From NCBI GenBank assembly GCA_030345135.1, contig CP128386.1:3497677-3561676 (forward strand): DNA of 64,000 nucleotides. Direction: 5' to 3'. Positions 15,739 to 24,381 of the stretch are shown here, in pieces. Within the stretch, counting starts at the first letter, position 1; every line of letters begins with the position of its first letter. A program made the position numbers and the translations under genes. The notes beneath the pieces are model-generated. The model made no database searches, had not been told where the DNA came from, and saw only the letters and a program-made list of their open reading frames with translations. Origin of the DNA: Chitinophagaceae bacterium DXS (GTDB lineage Bacteria; Bacteroidota; Bacteroidia; Chitinophagales; Chitinophagaceae).

Positions 15739-18168
15739 ATGTTTGGCACTTACTTTAAAACCGCGTGGCGCAATCTTACCAAGAACAGGTTAAACGCCTT
15801 CATCAATACAGCTGGCCTTTCTGTTGCTTTTATTTGCTGTATACTGCTTTCATTAACTGTGTACTACGAGTTCTCGTACGACAAATTTCATAAGAACGCT
15901 CCGCAGCTATACAAAGTTTATGCTTTAAGCCACACAGCAACGGGCGATGAAAAAAACGGCACAATGTCCTATCCCGCAGCACCGTCGATGAAAGCAAATG
16001 TGCCCGGTATTATTAAATCAACAGGTGTTATTTATGGCGGCACGGGTATTATGTACAAGGAAAAGGAAGTGGATAAAAACATTCTGCTGGTTGACAACGA
16101 CTTCTTCAGCATGTTTACTTTTCCTGTGATAAATGGTAACGCGAACGCACCACTTGCAGGAATTGGCGACGTGGCAATCAGTCAAACAGCTGCGCGCGCA
16201 GTATTTGGTAACGAGAATCCGGTTGGCAAACTGGTCAGGGTAAAAATATCAGGCGAATGGAAGGAGCTCGCAGTTTCTTCGGTATTAGCAGATTTTCCGG
16301 ACAATTCAACGCTTCGTTACGATATACTTGCCCGCATGGAGTTGAGCGGCGATTATGCAAGTAATAAAAACAACTGGAACAACCAGAATCATCCCGTATA
16401 TGTGCAGATCAATCCAAATACAACACAACAGCAGGTAGAAAATGGCCTTCGCAATATGGTTAAGCAATTTCATCTGGCAGATGAAAAAGATCTGACAAAA
16501 CGTGGTTTCCGCAAAGATGAAAATGGCGACATGTTTGCGTTCAAACTAGCACCTTTTACCAGCCTGCATTTCGACCAGGAAATCGGTTCAGGAGGCACAG
16601 TAAGCAAACCATACCTGTATACGCTTGTACTTATAGCTATTCTCGTACTTGTGATTGCGTGCTTTAATTTTATTAATCTCAACGTGGCTCGTGCATTTAC
16701 ACGTGCGCGCGAAGTAGGCGTGCGCAAAACAATCGGTGCCGGCAAAAAACAGATCTTTCTACAATTATGGGTGGAAAGTTTTATGCTTTGCCTGATAGCG
16801 CTTGTTATCGCGCTTGCGGTATCATATCCTTTACTTACTCCATTTAATGCCTTGTTTGTTGAAAAGCTAAAACTTACAACACTCATCCAGCCTGCCGTTA
16901 TTGTAAGCGTTATGGCTGGCGTGGTGCTGGTATCATTCCTGGCCGGAGGCTATCCTGCATGGATGGTATCGAGGTTCAAAACAGTGGAAGTGCTAAAAGG
17001 CAAAGTGTCAGTGAACCGCTCAGTATATCTGCGCAACAGCCTGATTACTTTTCAGTTTGTCATGGCCAGCCTGCTGATATGCGGCACTTTTATTATTTAC
17101 AGGCAGTTTGACCACCTGCGCGCAGCACCGCTTGGGTTTGAACAGGAAAATATAATAAGCATCCCTATAAAAAATAAAGAAAACAGTTCTGCTTATATCA
17201 GGCAACTAAGGGCAAGCCTCGCATCAAATCCCGAAGTAGTCAGCATTTCAGGCAGCTCCGGAAATATAGGCATTGGCCTGGATCATAGTCAAAGCACAAT
17301 GGCTATGGGTTTTGACTATGAAGGCAGACAGATATTCACCAACCTGCTTACGGTCGATTACGATTTCGTGAAAACACTTGGAGTTAAACTTATTTCCGGC
17401 AGGGAATTTACACCCGAATTTACTTCAGACACTTCGACTGCAACAGATGGAAATGTAGTTGTTACTGAAAGCATGGCCAAACAATTCGGCAAGTCTGACG
17501 CACTCGGCATAACAATGACAGACACCTCCGGTCCGCACTGGACGATCGTTGGTATTATACCCGATTTTCACTTATTCAGCATGAATGAAAAAATGATGCC
17601 CTTAACATTAACGATGAATAAGCACAACCAGATTGGCTATATGCTGGTTAAAGTAAAAACCGGCAATCCGGCACGAACCATGGAAACCATCAGGGCAACG
17701 TACAAAACCATTGAACCCGATAATACCTTAACACCATCCTATGTTAATGAAAATACGGAAAGGTGGTACGAAAAGGAACAACGGCTTAGCAAGATCTTTT
17801 TTACATCTGCTGCGATTGCTGTACTATTGAGTTGTTTAGGCTTGTTTGCCATAGTTACACTTGTCATGCAACAACGCCGTAAAGAGATCGGTGTACGAAA
17901 AGTATTGGGTGCATCGATAGCACAAATAACATCTCTATTGTCAAAAGAATTTTTGTTCCTTGTACTGCTCGCATTTGCAATAGCAACCCCGATCGCCTGG
18001 TATTTCTTAAATCAATGGCTTCAAAATTTTCCATACCGGATTAATATCAGCTGGTGGATCTTTCCGGTTGCCTGCATTGTGGTGCTGTTGATCGCTTTCA
18101 TTACCATAAGTGTTCAAACGATAAGAGCGTCCCTGGCTAACCCGGTTAAGAGCCTGAGAACCGAATAA
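15739..18168 (+). CDS. ABC transporter permease with two FtsX/MacB-type domains
   Basis: An 809-residue inner-membrane protein. ATG 15739 starts MFGTYFKTAWRNLTKNRLNAF, the usual beginning of the large Bacteroidota MacB-like permeases; longer in-frame starts add an unrelated segment. Helix 1 (INTAGLSVAFICCILL) is followed by a large periplasmic domain, an FtsX triple helix (VLIALVLVIACFNFINLN region with REVGVRKTIGAGK), a second periplasmic domain and a second FtsX unit (RRKEIGVRKVLGASI near the C-terminus). It has no ATPase next to it. Such permeases often move lipoproteins, antimicrobial peptides or signals by mechanotransmission. Position beside the bacteriocin-like locus is suggestive, but its base composition differs from it. 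Confidence 0.9.
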   Translation: MFGTYFKTAWRNLTKNRLNAFINTAGLSVAFICCILLSLTVYYEFSYDKFHKNAPQLYKVYALSHTATGDEKNGTMSYPAAPSMKANVPGIIKSTGVIYGGTGIMYKEKEVDKNILLVDNDFFSMFTFPVINGNANAPLAGIGDVAISQTAARAVFGNENPVGKLVRVKISGEWKELAVSSVLADFPDNSTLRYDILARMELSGDYASNKNNWNNQNHPVYVQINPNTTQQQVENGLRNMVKQFHLADEKDLTKRGFRKDENGDMFAFKLAPFTSLHFDQEIGSGGTVSKPYLYTLVLIAILVLVIACFNFINLNVARAFTRAREVGVRKTIGAGKKQIFLQLWVESFMLCLIALVIALAVSYPLLTPFNALFVEKLKLTTLIQPAVIVSVMAGVVLVSFLAGGYPAWMVSRFKTVEVLKGKVSVNRSVYLRNSLITFQFVMASLLICGTFIIYRQFDHLRAAPLGFEQENIISIPIKNKENSSAYIRQLRASLASNPEVVSISGSSGNIGIGLDHSQSTMAMGFDYEGRQIFTNLLTVDYDFVKTLGVKLISGREFTPEFTSDTSTATDGNVVVTESMAKQFGKSDALGITMTDTSGPHWTIVGIIPDFHLFSMNEKMMPLTLTMNKHNQIGYMLVKVKTGNPARTMETIRATYKTIEPDNTLTPSYVNENTERWYEKEQRLSKIFFTSAAIAVLLSCLGLFAIVTLVMQQRRKEIGVRKVLGASIAQITSLLSKEFLFLVLLAFAIATPIAWYFLNQWLQNFPYRINISWWIFPVACIVVLLIAFITISVQTIRASLANPVKSLRTE

Positions 18169-18179
18169 CATCTTGTATA

Positions 18180-18436
18180 ATTGTCAATTCAATGTGGTTT
18201 AGTTAGGCAGGCATCGTCAATTTTGGAAGATGTCTCCTATCGTCGACATGACGATCCGGGCTTATCAGAAAAAGTAATCACAACAGCTCTGGCAACAAGT
18301 ACATGATAATGTTCAGGTCTTGAACCGCATCGTCACCTCGACGACAGGAGAGGTCTCCCGAATATTGATCTGATCGTGATACTTTATGCGTGTTAAATAC
18401 TACAAACTCTTAACTAAACGACATTGAATTGACAAT
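18180..18436. mobile_element. 257-bp MITE with terminal and subterminal inverted repeats and TA flanks
   Basis: The ends ATTGTCAATTCAATG (from 18180) and their complement (to 18436) form terminal inverted repeats of about 27 bp with two mismatches, flanked on both sides by the dinucleotide TA (18178-18179 and 18437-18438), as for IS630/mariner-type insertions. Inside, 18225-18255 and 18329-18359 are a second inverted pair (about 25 of 31 matches). There is no transposase gene. The element sits between the FtsX gene and what looks like that gene's terminator. Confidence 0.75.
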
Positions 18437-18477
18437 TAAAAAGCTGTTTTCTCTCATCGCCGGAAACGGCTTTTTAA
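18436..18477 (+). terminator. Terminator of the FtsX-type permease gene, displaced by the MITE
   Basis: TTAAAAAGC (18436-18444) pairs with GCTTTTTAA (18469-18477), with GTTTTC/GGAAAC extending the stem and a T-run on the 3' side. It is 268 bp from the stop codon because of the inserted element. Confidence 0.65.
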
Positions 18478-18669
18478 GGCCCGCTATTCCTGATATTCTG
18501 CAGTGCATGAAGAGCCGCTTTGAACCTATTGAATAACTTTCACTAAAAAATAATTTTATTCAATCTGTCATTTTCCTTTTTCAGGCGTGCAGCTAAAATA
18601 TTTGTCTGCAGTAATTATTCTATGCTGATACAACCTCCGGCCATCAAAACGGAATCGACCTTCAACGCT

Positions 18670-19164
18670 TTAAAATTTCATGGCAGCAATGCCAAGCAAA
18701 CGTCTGTACAAACCTAACTGCCCAAGAAAATACGATTCATGATCTATGGTGAAAACTATGGAATCGAACAATTTAAAATCACCTCCTGGCATCTCGAAAG
18801 GATCCTTTCCGTTTAATTGCTCTTCGGTCAATTTTTGCAAACCTTCTTTTAAAGCTGGCGAAACCTTATCCCATGCTTTGCGGCATTCTTCCAGCGAAGG
18901 ATAGACTACACCATCCTGAATGCCTTTAAAACCCTGGAATTCTTTCGTTGTATCCAGTTGAATGTTTACCTGTATACCTTTAGCAAGCGCTTCTCTTTCA
19001 TAGACCATTCGACCCGCAATATAGGCTACATGATTGGCCTGTGTATTAAGACGGTCGTGTGTTTTTTCTTCCGGAATATTCTCCAATGCATGGTGATATT
19101 GACTGGTGTGAAAATCATACAACGAAATAAAAAATTCCAACGCGTTCTTTTTTTGTGTTTCCAT
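18670..19164 (-). CDS. DinB family protein
   Basis: A 164-residue cytoplasmic four-helix-bundle protein of the DinB/YfiT superfamily (metal-dependent thiol S-transferases and relatives). Candidate metal-binding histidines fall in the expected places: LYDFHTSQYHHALENIP near the N-terminus, NTQANHVAYIAGRM in helix 2, and FTIDHESYFLGQLGLYRRLLG near the end. The latter is the most typical DinB signature. The gene has its own short unit, convergent with the region after the MITE. The true substrate is not known for most members. Confidence 0.88.
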   Translation of the reverse strand: METQKKNALEFFISLYDFHTSQYHHALENIPEEKTHDRLNTQANHVAYIAGRMVYEREALAKGIQVNIQLDTTKEFQGFKGIQDGVVYPSLEECRKAWDKVSPALKEGLQKLTEEQLNGKDPFEMPGGDFKLFDSIVFTIDHESYFLGQLGLYRRLLGIAAMKF

Positions 19165-19321
19165 GTTTGTAATTTTTATAAATAAGGAATTTATAAATGC
19201 TAACAGTATTCACATTACAAACTTACCACGATTAATAGGCTCTAACGGTTGTGAATGCGTCAATTTCCGGGCCAATTGCGAAAGCCATTCGTTAGTTACC
19301 CGGAGAATAAAGCGTATTTCC

Positions 19322-20017
19322 CTATAAGACAATTCCATTTATATCAGTCGTCAGCACCTCGCTCATGTAATCAAAAAATGGTCGCATGTTCTTATAGGTT
19401 TGATTTGCCTGCTCTAAAAAATCTGCGCTCAGCACTTCGTCATCAGAAAACGGGCGAATAAGCAAATATTGCTTGTAGCGTAGCAGATCAACAGCTTCAT
19501 GTTTTGCATCAAAACCTTTAGGAGCAGACTTTAATTGCTCGCCTTTAAGCGCTCCGAATGTCTTTATAAATGATTTGCTGCCGAGAATTTTTCTTAATGG
19601 TGCAGGGTCAAATGCAATATCATCCCTTACCCGTTTCAGATCTTCATTGTTTGGTCCCCAGAAACCACCGGCAACAAAGTTGTTGCCCGGCTCAATATGG
19701 AAATAATAACCACCGCGGCGGAATTTGGTGGCGCGTTTAAAATTGCCGCTCCAGCCGGTTTTATAAGGCGTTTTATCTTTCGAAAAACGGCTATCCCTGT
19801 AAATACGATGCAATGCTTTTTTGCCTGAGAGCGTTTCTATCGCATCGTGCACGCTTAGCGCCTGTAGCAATGCATCAGCAAAAGCTTCCAGCTTTTCCGA
19901 TTCCCGAATAAAAATGTTTTTATGCTGGTTGAACCATTCCCTGTTGTTATTTTTCTTCAGATCAGCTAAAAAGTCAAAGGAAGAATGGGCAATTTTTACT
20001 TCATTTTGTTTGGTCAT
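19322..20017 (-). CDS. DUF2461 family protein
   Basis: About 231 residues from ATG 20017; a longer form needs a TTG start. The family hallmarks are visible: SSFDFLADLKKNNNREWFNQHK at the N-terminus (first 22 residues of the domain), IYRDSRFSKDKTPYKTGW, GGYYFHIEPGNNFVAGGFW and LKRVRDDI. This is the conserved DUF2461 (TIGR02453) family, small cytoplasmic proteins of unknown biochemical role found across bacteria and some fungi. The length is normal. It stands alone, divergent from the ArsR operon. Confidence 0.9.
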   Translation of the reverse strand: MTKQNEVKIAHSSFDFLADLKKNNNREWFNQHKNIFIRESEKLEAFADALLQALSVHDAIETLSGKKALHRIYRDSRFSKDKTPYKTGWSGNFKRATKFRRGGYYFHIEPGNNFVAGGFWGPNNEDLKRVRDDIAFDPAPLRKILGSKSFIKTFGALKGEQLKSAPKGFDAKHEAVDLLRYKQYLLIRPFSDDEVLSADFLEQANQTYKNMRPFFDYMSEVLTTDINGIVL

Positions 20018-20227
20018 AAACGATGCATTAAAGGCAAAAGCCGGGGGCAAATATAAAGGCTCAGTTAGCGTTTCTCCTGTGCAAAATTTTTTGAAAATAA
20101 TATCATGATCACCTGATATTGGCCGGACTTTCTTACAGGAAACAATTAATACGATAAACTTTCTTATATTAATAATCGTAACGCAAGTACAAAATCTTCA
20201 TCATCAACAAAAATTTATTCCAAAAAA

Positions 20228-20272
20228 TTTGCGAAACCGAATGGTTGCTCATATATTTGCAACCGAACAGTT
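20228..20272 (+). promoter_or_regulatory. Promoter and paired operator of the ArsR/SRPBCC operon
   Basis: TTTG (20228-20231), a 20-bp spacer and TATATTTG (20252-20259) are an exact Bacteroidota promoter. Two near-identical partly palindromic 12-mers, AACCGAATGGTT (20235-20246) and AACCGAACAGTT (20261-20272), lie 26 bp apart around the -7 box, as expected for a self-repressing ArsR dimer. The promoter also shows that translation must start at ATG 20292, not at the upstream in-frame starts. Confidence 0.7.
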
Positions 20273-20291
20273 TCACATAAATGATGCGCAA

Positions 20292-20612
20292 ATGAGAAGA
20301 GATGTTTTTCAAGCCATTGCCGATCCGACCCGAAGGGCCATCATTGCTTTAATCGCATTACAGGCAATGACCCCTAATGCTATCGCAGAGCATTTTGACA
20401 CAACACGCCAGGCGATTTCAAAACACCTGAGAGTGTTGACCGAATGTGAATTGGTGAAACAGGAACATCAGGGGAGGGAAATATATTATCAACTTGAACT
20501 TGATAAAATGAAAGAAATAGATAAATGGTTGGAACAATTCAGGAAGATTTGGGAAAACCGCTTCCAGCAGCTCGACCAACTTTTAGCCACTATAAAAAAG
20601 CAAAAAAAATGA
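20292..20612 (+). CDS. ArsR family winged-helix repressor
   Basis: 106 residues starting MRRDVFQAIADPTRRAII, the standard start of the ArsR subgroup paired with SRPBCC/AHSA1 genes. The winged helix is PNAIAEHFDTTRQAISKHLRV followed by the wing QEHQGREIYYQLE. No metal-binding cysteines are present, so it is not a metal sensor of the ArsR/SmtB type; the signal is unknown. It overlaps the next gene by 4 bp (ATGA), showing translational coupling. It most likely represses its own operon through the paired sites over the promoter. Confidence 0.92.
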   Translation: MRRDVFQAIADPTRRAIIALIALQAMTPNAIAEHFDTTRQAISKHLRVLTECELVKQEHQGREIYYQLELDKMKEIDKWLEQFRKIWENRFQQLDQLLATIKKQKK

Positions 20613-21112
20613 CGCAAAATTTGCAATTCGACTTCCTTGCAGACAAGAAAAAAAATACACTCACCATCAGGCGTGAGTTTTTAGCAGGTCGACAATTGGT
20701 TTGGGACTGCTACACCAAAAGTGAGCTTCTTGACCAATGGTTTGCACCAAAGCCTTTAACCACAAAAACCAAATCAATGGATTTTCGTGAAGGCGGGCAT
20801 TGGCATTATGCAATGGTAGAACCAAACGGCACTGAATATTGGGGCCTGACAGAATATCAGAAAATCAAACCGATCGACTACTATACAGCACTTGATGCGT
20901 TCTCCAACGCAGAAGGTGAAATAAATGAAGATCTGCCCCGCGCTGAATGGCTCGTAACTTTCACTGATAAGAATGAGAATGCTTTAGTAGAAACTATTGT
21001 AACCTACAAATCACTTTCCGATTTGGAACAGGTTATTCAAATGGGTATGGAACAAGGAATGAAGGCAACGCTGGAAAAACTCGACGAATTATTATTAACT
21101 ATCAACAAATAA
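20609..21112 (+). CDS. SRPBCC (AHSA1/START-like) domain protein 1
   Basis: 167 residues from the ATG that overlaps the ArsR stop codon. A helix-grip fold of the AHSA1 type is indicated by LTIRREFLAGRQLVWDCYTK, then LLDQWFAPKPLTTKTKSMDF, REGGHWHYAM, and a C-terminal helix after QVIQMGMEQGMKATLEKLDELL. These proteins bind hydrophobic ligands in a large cavity. Co-translation with an ArsR repressor is a common arrangement, and the ligand may be the signal. No enzyme activity can be assigned. Confidence 0.9.
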   Translation: MTQNLQFDFLADKKKNTLTIRREFLAGRQLVWDCYTKSELLDQWFAPKPLTTKTKSMDFREGGHWHYAMVEPNGTEYWGLTEYQKIKPIDYYTALDAFSNAEGEINEDLPRAEWLVTFTDKNENALVETIVTYKSLSDLEQVIQMGMEQGMKATLEKLDELLLTINK

Positions 21113-21115
21113 AAA

Positions 21116-21529
21116 ATGAGCAACAAAATAACAATTTCTGCCACCGTAAATGCAGATATCAAAAAAGCCTGGGACTATTATACAAATCCGGAACACATTA
21201 CAAAATGGAATTTCGCGGATCCTTCCTGGCACTGCCCTTCAGCATCCAATGATATGAAAGTGGGCGGAAAATATGCAGCAAGAATGGAAGCAAAAGATGG
21301 AAGTTTTGGCTTTGACTTTGAAGCTACTTACAACGAGATTGTTAACGGTGAAAATTTCACCTACACAATGCCAAATGGCAGAAAGGTGAATGTTGCCTTT
21401 AAAGAAGATGGCAACCAAACTGATGTTGATGTAACATTTGATCCGGAAGATCAACATCCTCTGGAGTTCCAAAAAAATGGCTGGCAGGCGATATTGAACA
21501 ACTATAAACAATATACAGAAACGAACTAA
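21116..21529 (+). CDS. SRPBCC (AHSA1-like) domain protein 2
   Basis: 137 residues, 3 bp after the previous gene and clearly in the same operon. ISATVNADIKKAWDYYTNPEH, ITKWNFADPSWHCPSA, MKVGGKYAARMEAKDGSFGF and the C-terminal QKNGWQAILNNYKQYTE are typical of the activator-of-Hsp90 (AHSA1)-like START superfamily. It is a paralogue of the preceding protein in a broad sense but diverged. It probably binds a small hydrophobic ligand in the cytoplasm. The operon ends at a strong terminator 69 bp downstream. Confidence 0.9.
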   Translation: MSNKITISATVNADIKKAWDYYTNPEHITKWNFADPSWHCPSASNDMKVGGKYAARMEAKDGSFGFDFEATYNEIVNGENFTYTMPNGRKVNVAFKEDGNQTDVDVTFDPEDQHPLEFQKNGWQAILNNYKQYTETN

Positions 21530-21597
21530 GGAACGAAGACAATCTGCCATTGTTTCGAAAACACTTTTTGCGGCTAATTGATTTAGTTGTGCAATAC

Positions 21598-21639
21598 AAA
21601 ACGGACAAACTGATTATTTCAGTGTTGTCCGTTTTGCTA
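21598..21639 (+). terminator. Terminator of the ArsR/SRPBCC operon
   Basis: Perfect 11-bp stem AAAACGGACAA (21598-21608) / TTGTCCGTTTT (21625-21635) with a 16-nt loop. Confidence 0.88.
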
Positions 21640-21683
21640 TCTGAGATCCTTTCCGTCATTTCGTTTTACCGTTAAATATCAAT

Positions 21684-21881
21684 GTGAAGCCCTCAACACC
21701 TGTTGCGAATTACGAAAAACTGGTTTAATTTTACTATGCAACCGGAAATAGCATCGACATTTTAAAAGATGATTGTAATACTCCGAAGCACTACCTCGCC
21801 TGCCGGGTCAAAATTCAGGGCGATACTCCCGAAAAACAAAAGCACGAAAAAATAAGCATCATAAACGTCTTACCCCACTAG
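21684..21881 (+). pseudogene. Possible decayed small gene with one in-frame stop
   Basis: From GTG 21684 one frame reads about 65 codons to TAG 21881, with a single TAA after about 14 codons. After the stop it runs YYATGNSIDILKDDCNTPKH and then YLACRVKIQGDTPEKQKHEK, which looks like real protein. I do not recognise the family. It may be a remnant, or chance. Confidence 0.25.
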
Positions 21882-21951
21882 CCGACACGGCTGATCCGCA
21901 CCTTGTCGATAAAACTGCATTGCTGTAATTATAACACATAAAGTCTATTGT

Positions 21952-22200
21952 ATGACTCCCAATGAAAAATGCAACCGCCGGAGGTTCATTAAAACAACAC
22001 TAATTGCAGGTGCCACTGCAGGTATTGCTGCTCCGCTCCTCCCCGGCCCGGAACAGACCAGTGCATCACAAATAACGATGCTCACATCTGACGGGAAACT
22101 GGTAACTGTCAACAAATCGGTTCTCGAACAAACAACCGGTCAAAAAAAAGCGACAGAAAGAGAAGTTTTTGAATGGATGAACAACAAACATAAAACCTGA
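21952..22200 (+). CDS. Small Tat-signal protein of the NrfD/DUF5777 module
   Basis: 82 residues: a twin-arginine signal (NRRRFIKTTLIAGATAG) and a short tail containing ITMLTSDGKLVTVNKSVLEQ. It resembles the N-terminal ~65 residues of the ferredoxin subunit encoded 2.9 kb downstream (SRRSFIKTGLITGAIAAGG ... LLSPDGKIVEVDSS), but has no iron-sulfur domain. It is the first gene of the module. It might be a stand-alone assembly or anchor subunit exported folded. Function unknown. Confidence 0.75.
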   Translation: MTPNEKCNRRRFIKTTLIAGATAGIAAPLLPGPEQTSASQITMLTSDGKLVTVNKSVLEQTTGQKKATEREVFEWMNNKHKT

Positions 22201-22249
22201 TTTTCATTGCACCTCCCTTACTAATTTCTTCACATTCAAACCCAAGGTA

Positions 22250-22933
22250 ATGAAACTTACGACCAAACTTTCACTGCTAAGTGTTGCACTGGTAATAGCA
22301 ATGCTGGGCTACATAATTTCCTGCACACACAAAGATACTGTTCCACCCAGTGGCGGATCCAACGGGTCTGATATAACACGCGGAACAGACCATATCGGCC
22401 TTAGTGATGGCAAAACCAGCTTCGACAAGGCACACTCAAATGTCAACTGGTCAACTGCCTACCTTGGCCAGGTATCTATATTAACCGGTAGATTCAACAC
22501 TTTTGGATTCAACTCGTTCAACTTTTATGAGGATAAGGCCGACAGCATTTATTTCGAAGCGTACGTTTACCTGAACAGCGTTAACACAAGCGAACCTGCA
22601 AGAGACGGCGGCTGTCTGCTCTCTACGTTTGGAACCTCAGCCGGTGCGGGTTATGTAGATAGCAACCTCGCTATTATTAAAAGCAAAAAAGTAGAATTAA
22701 GCACAACTGATAAAGGCTATATCGTCACAGCCGACTTTACCTTTCATGGTGTAACTAAAGAAGTGACCGCCAAAATGGATTATGCAGGCAAAGCCAATCA
22801 GGGCACATCCGACACTTATGGTTTTAACCTGGCGTTCTCCATTTTAGCCATTACTGATTTCGGAATTCAATCGACCAGCATTGGTGATAACGTCAATATT
22901 GCGTGCGGCGCCGCATTCAAACATACGCCTTAA
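22250..22933 (+). CDS. YceI-like lipid-binding lipoprotein
   Basis: 227 residues with a lipoprotein signal (lipobox ending YIISC, Cys25). The YceI lipocalin-like fold is suggested by SFDKAHSNVNWSTAYLGQVS, LTGRFNTFGFNSFNF and TADFTFHGVTKEVTAKMD, the last being the most typical motif, and by the C-terminal GDNVNIACGAAF. YceI proteins bind isoprenoids such as quinones, which would fit a respiratory module. It lies between the Tat peptide and a cytochrome gene on the same strand with short gaps. Confidence 0.85.
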   Translation: MKLTTKLSLLSVALVIAMLGYIISCTHKDTVPPSGGSNGSDITRGTDHIGLSDGKTSFDKAHSNVNWSTAYLGQVSILTGRFNTFGFNSFNFYEDKADSIYFEAYVYLNSVNTSEPARDGGCLLSTFGTSAGAGYVDSNLAIIKSKKVELSTTDKGYIVTADFTFHGVTKEVTAKMDYAGKANQGTSDTYGFNLAFSILAITDFGIQSTSIGDNVNIACGAAFKHTP

Positions 22934-22976
22934 TCCTGCTAAAGTCGCGTGATTGCTCACAAGCAAATTATCAGTT

Positions 22977-23345
22977 ATGAAATCAAGAAAAATTTATTTA
23001 ATATGGATTCTTGCATTGGCTACAGGATGTTACTATGACGTAATTAAACCTGCAGACCCCAACGCGCCACCACAAAGTGTTAGCTTCAGTGGAGATCTAC
23101 AACCCATTTTTGATGCTAATTGTACCAGTTCGGGCTGCCATGGCGGCGCTCACGAACCTACGTTAACGGCAGACAAATCATACAATTCTCTTATGTCTGG
23201 CGGTTTCGTAAACGTCCTTATTCCAACAGAAAGCATACTGTACCAGGAAGTAAATTCCGGCTCAATGCCTCCAACAGGCAAACTGGCACCTGTTCAGATT
23301 CAACAGATCCTTGACTGGATTAAGAATGGCGCACCTAATAACTAA
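22977..23345 (+). CDS. Cytochrome c-like lipoprotein with CX4CH motif
   Basis: 122 residues from ATG 22977. Signal with lipobox LATGC, then FSGDLQPIFDANCTSSGCHG: a CX4CH haem-attachment motif (CTSSGCH) instead of the usual CxxCH, as in the cytochrome-like domain common in Planctomycetes and Bacteroidota (PSCyt1 type). A later Met in NSGSMPPTGKL is a candidate sixth ligand, in the common MPP context. It should sit on a membrane facing the periplasm and carry electrons for the module. Whether haem is attached to CX4CH needs proof. Confidence 0.85.
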   Translation: MKSRKIYLIWILALATGCYYDVIKPADPNAPPQSVSFSGDLQPIFDANCTSSGCHGGAHEPTLTADKSYNSLMSGGFVNVLIPTESILYQEVNSGSMPPTGKLAPVQIQQILDWIKNGAPNN

Positions 23346-23360
23346 CTAAAAAAAGCACAA

Positions 23361-24338
23361 ATGAAAGCATACACAAATACATACTGCAGCATTTATAAAG
23401 TTGCGTTGCTGGTGCTGCTGTGCTTTACAGGACTGGTGAAAAACGGATACGGACAAGATAGTACAGCTACTACCCAGGATACAACAGCGCACGAAGCAGA
23501 AGAGCAAACTCCAACACCCAAAAAAAGTAAACCTGTAAAAGAAACATTCGCCAGCATTTGGATATTGGACAATCAAACTGTTGTGGTTCCCGTTAAGGGC
23601 ACAATGGAACTTGATTTCATGCATCGCTTTGGAACGATTGAAAATGGCTACCAGGATTTCTTTGGCTTGTTTGCAGGAACCAATATCAGGCTTGCGGGAA
23701 ACTATGTTCCTATAGATAAATTAATGGTAGGATTATCTTTTACTGAATACAATTTAACATGGGAAGGATATGCAAAATACGCTTTGCTGCAACAAACACA
23801 GGACAACAAAATACCCGTGAGCGTAACCTACTATGGAGATGTCTCTATCGATACAAAAGCCGACCCAACAGGAACACTTTACCCGCACTTTTCCGACAGA
23901 ATGATGTTTTTCAACCAGCTGATCTTCGCAAGAAAAATATCTGACAGATTTTCAATACAGGTAGCACCAAGCATTACGCATGTTAATACTGTACAAGGCT
24001 TTTATCCCGGTGATACAACCGCAGATGGCAAAAGCGTGCTGGAAAAAGAAATGCATCACGATCACTTCGCAATCGCCTTTTCAGGAAAGATAAAACTATC
24101 CAATACACTTAATCTCTTATTGAATTATGATCAGCCAATAACAAAACACATGACCAATAATCCAAATCCGAATTTATCGGCAGGTTTAGAGATCGTAACC
24201 AGTGCACATGCGTTCCAGGTGCTTATTGGCAATTACCGCTACATCACACCATCACGCAACAACTATTATAATAACAATAACTACCAGGATGGACAGTGGC
24301 TTATCGGATTTAATATAACGCGTCTGTGGAATTTTTAA
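23361..24338 (+). CDS. DUF5777 outer-membrane beta-barrel protein
   Basis: 325 residues with a signal peptide cut near GYGQD and an acidic/Thr linker. The DUF5777 hallmarks are visible: VVVPVKGTMELDFMHRFGTI, FFGLFAGTNIRLAGNY, DKLMVGLSFTEYNLTWEGYA, KYALLQQ and the strand-rich C-terminus ending in Phe (WLIGFNITRLWNF), typical of outer-membrane barrels. These proteins repeatedly neighbour cytochromes and YceI proteins, and may serve as an outer-membrane part of an electron or substrate conduit. The role is not established. Confidence 0.87.
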   Translation: MKAYTNTYCSIYKVALLVLLCFTGLVKNGYGQDSTATTQDTTAHEAEEQTPTPKKSKPVKETFASIWILDNQTVVVPVKGTMELDFMHRFGTIENGYQDFFGLFAGTNIRLAGNYVPIDKLMVGLSFTEYNLTWEGYAKYALLQQTQDNKIPVSVTYYGDVSIDTKADPTGTLYPHFSDRMMFFNQLIFARKISDRFSIQVAPSITHVNTVQGFYPGDTTADGKSVLEKEMHHDHFAIAFSGKIKLSNTLNLLLNYDQPITKHMTNNPNPNLSAGLEIVTSAHAFQVLIGNYRYITPSRNNYYNNNNYQDGQWLIGFNITRLWNF

Positions 24339-24381
24339 TCAACAAACAAAATATTCTTCCTCAAATACCAAATACAATTTT

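Noticed and set aside
15464-15793. A 109-codon frame before the FtsX-type permease
   Set aside because: It overlaps the true permease start in another frame and has no domain or coding signal.
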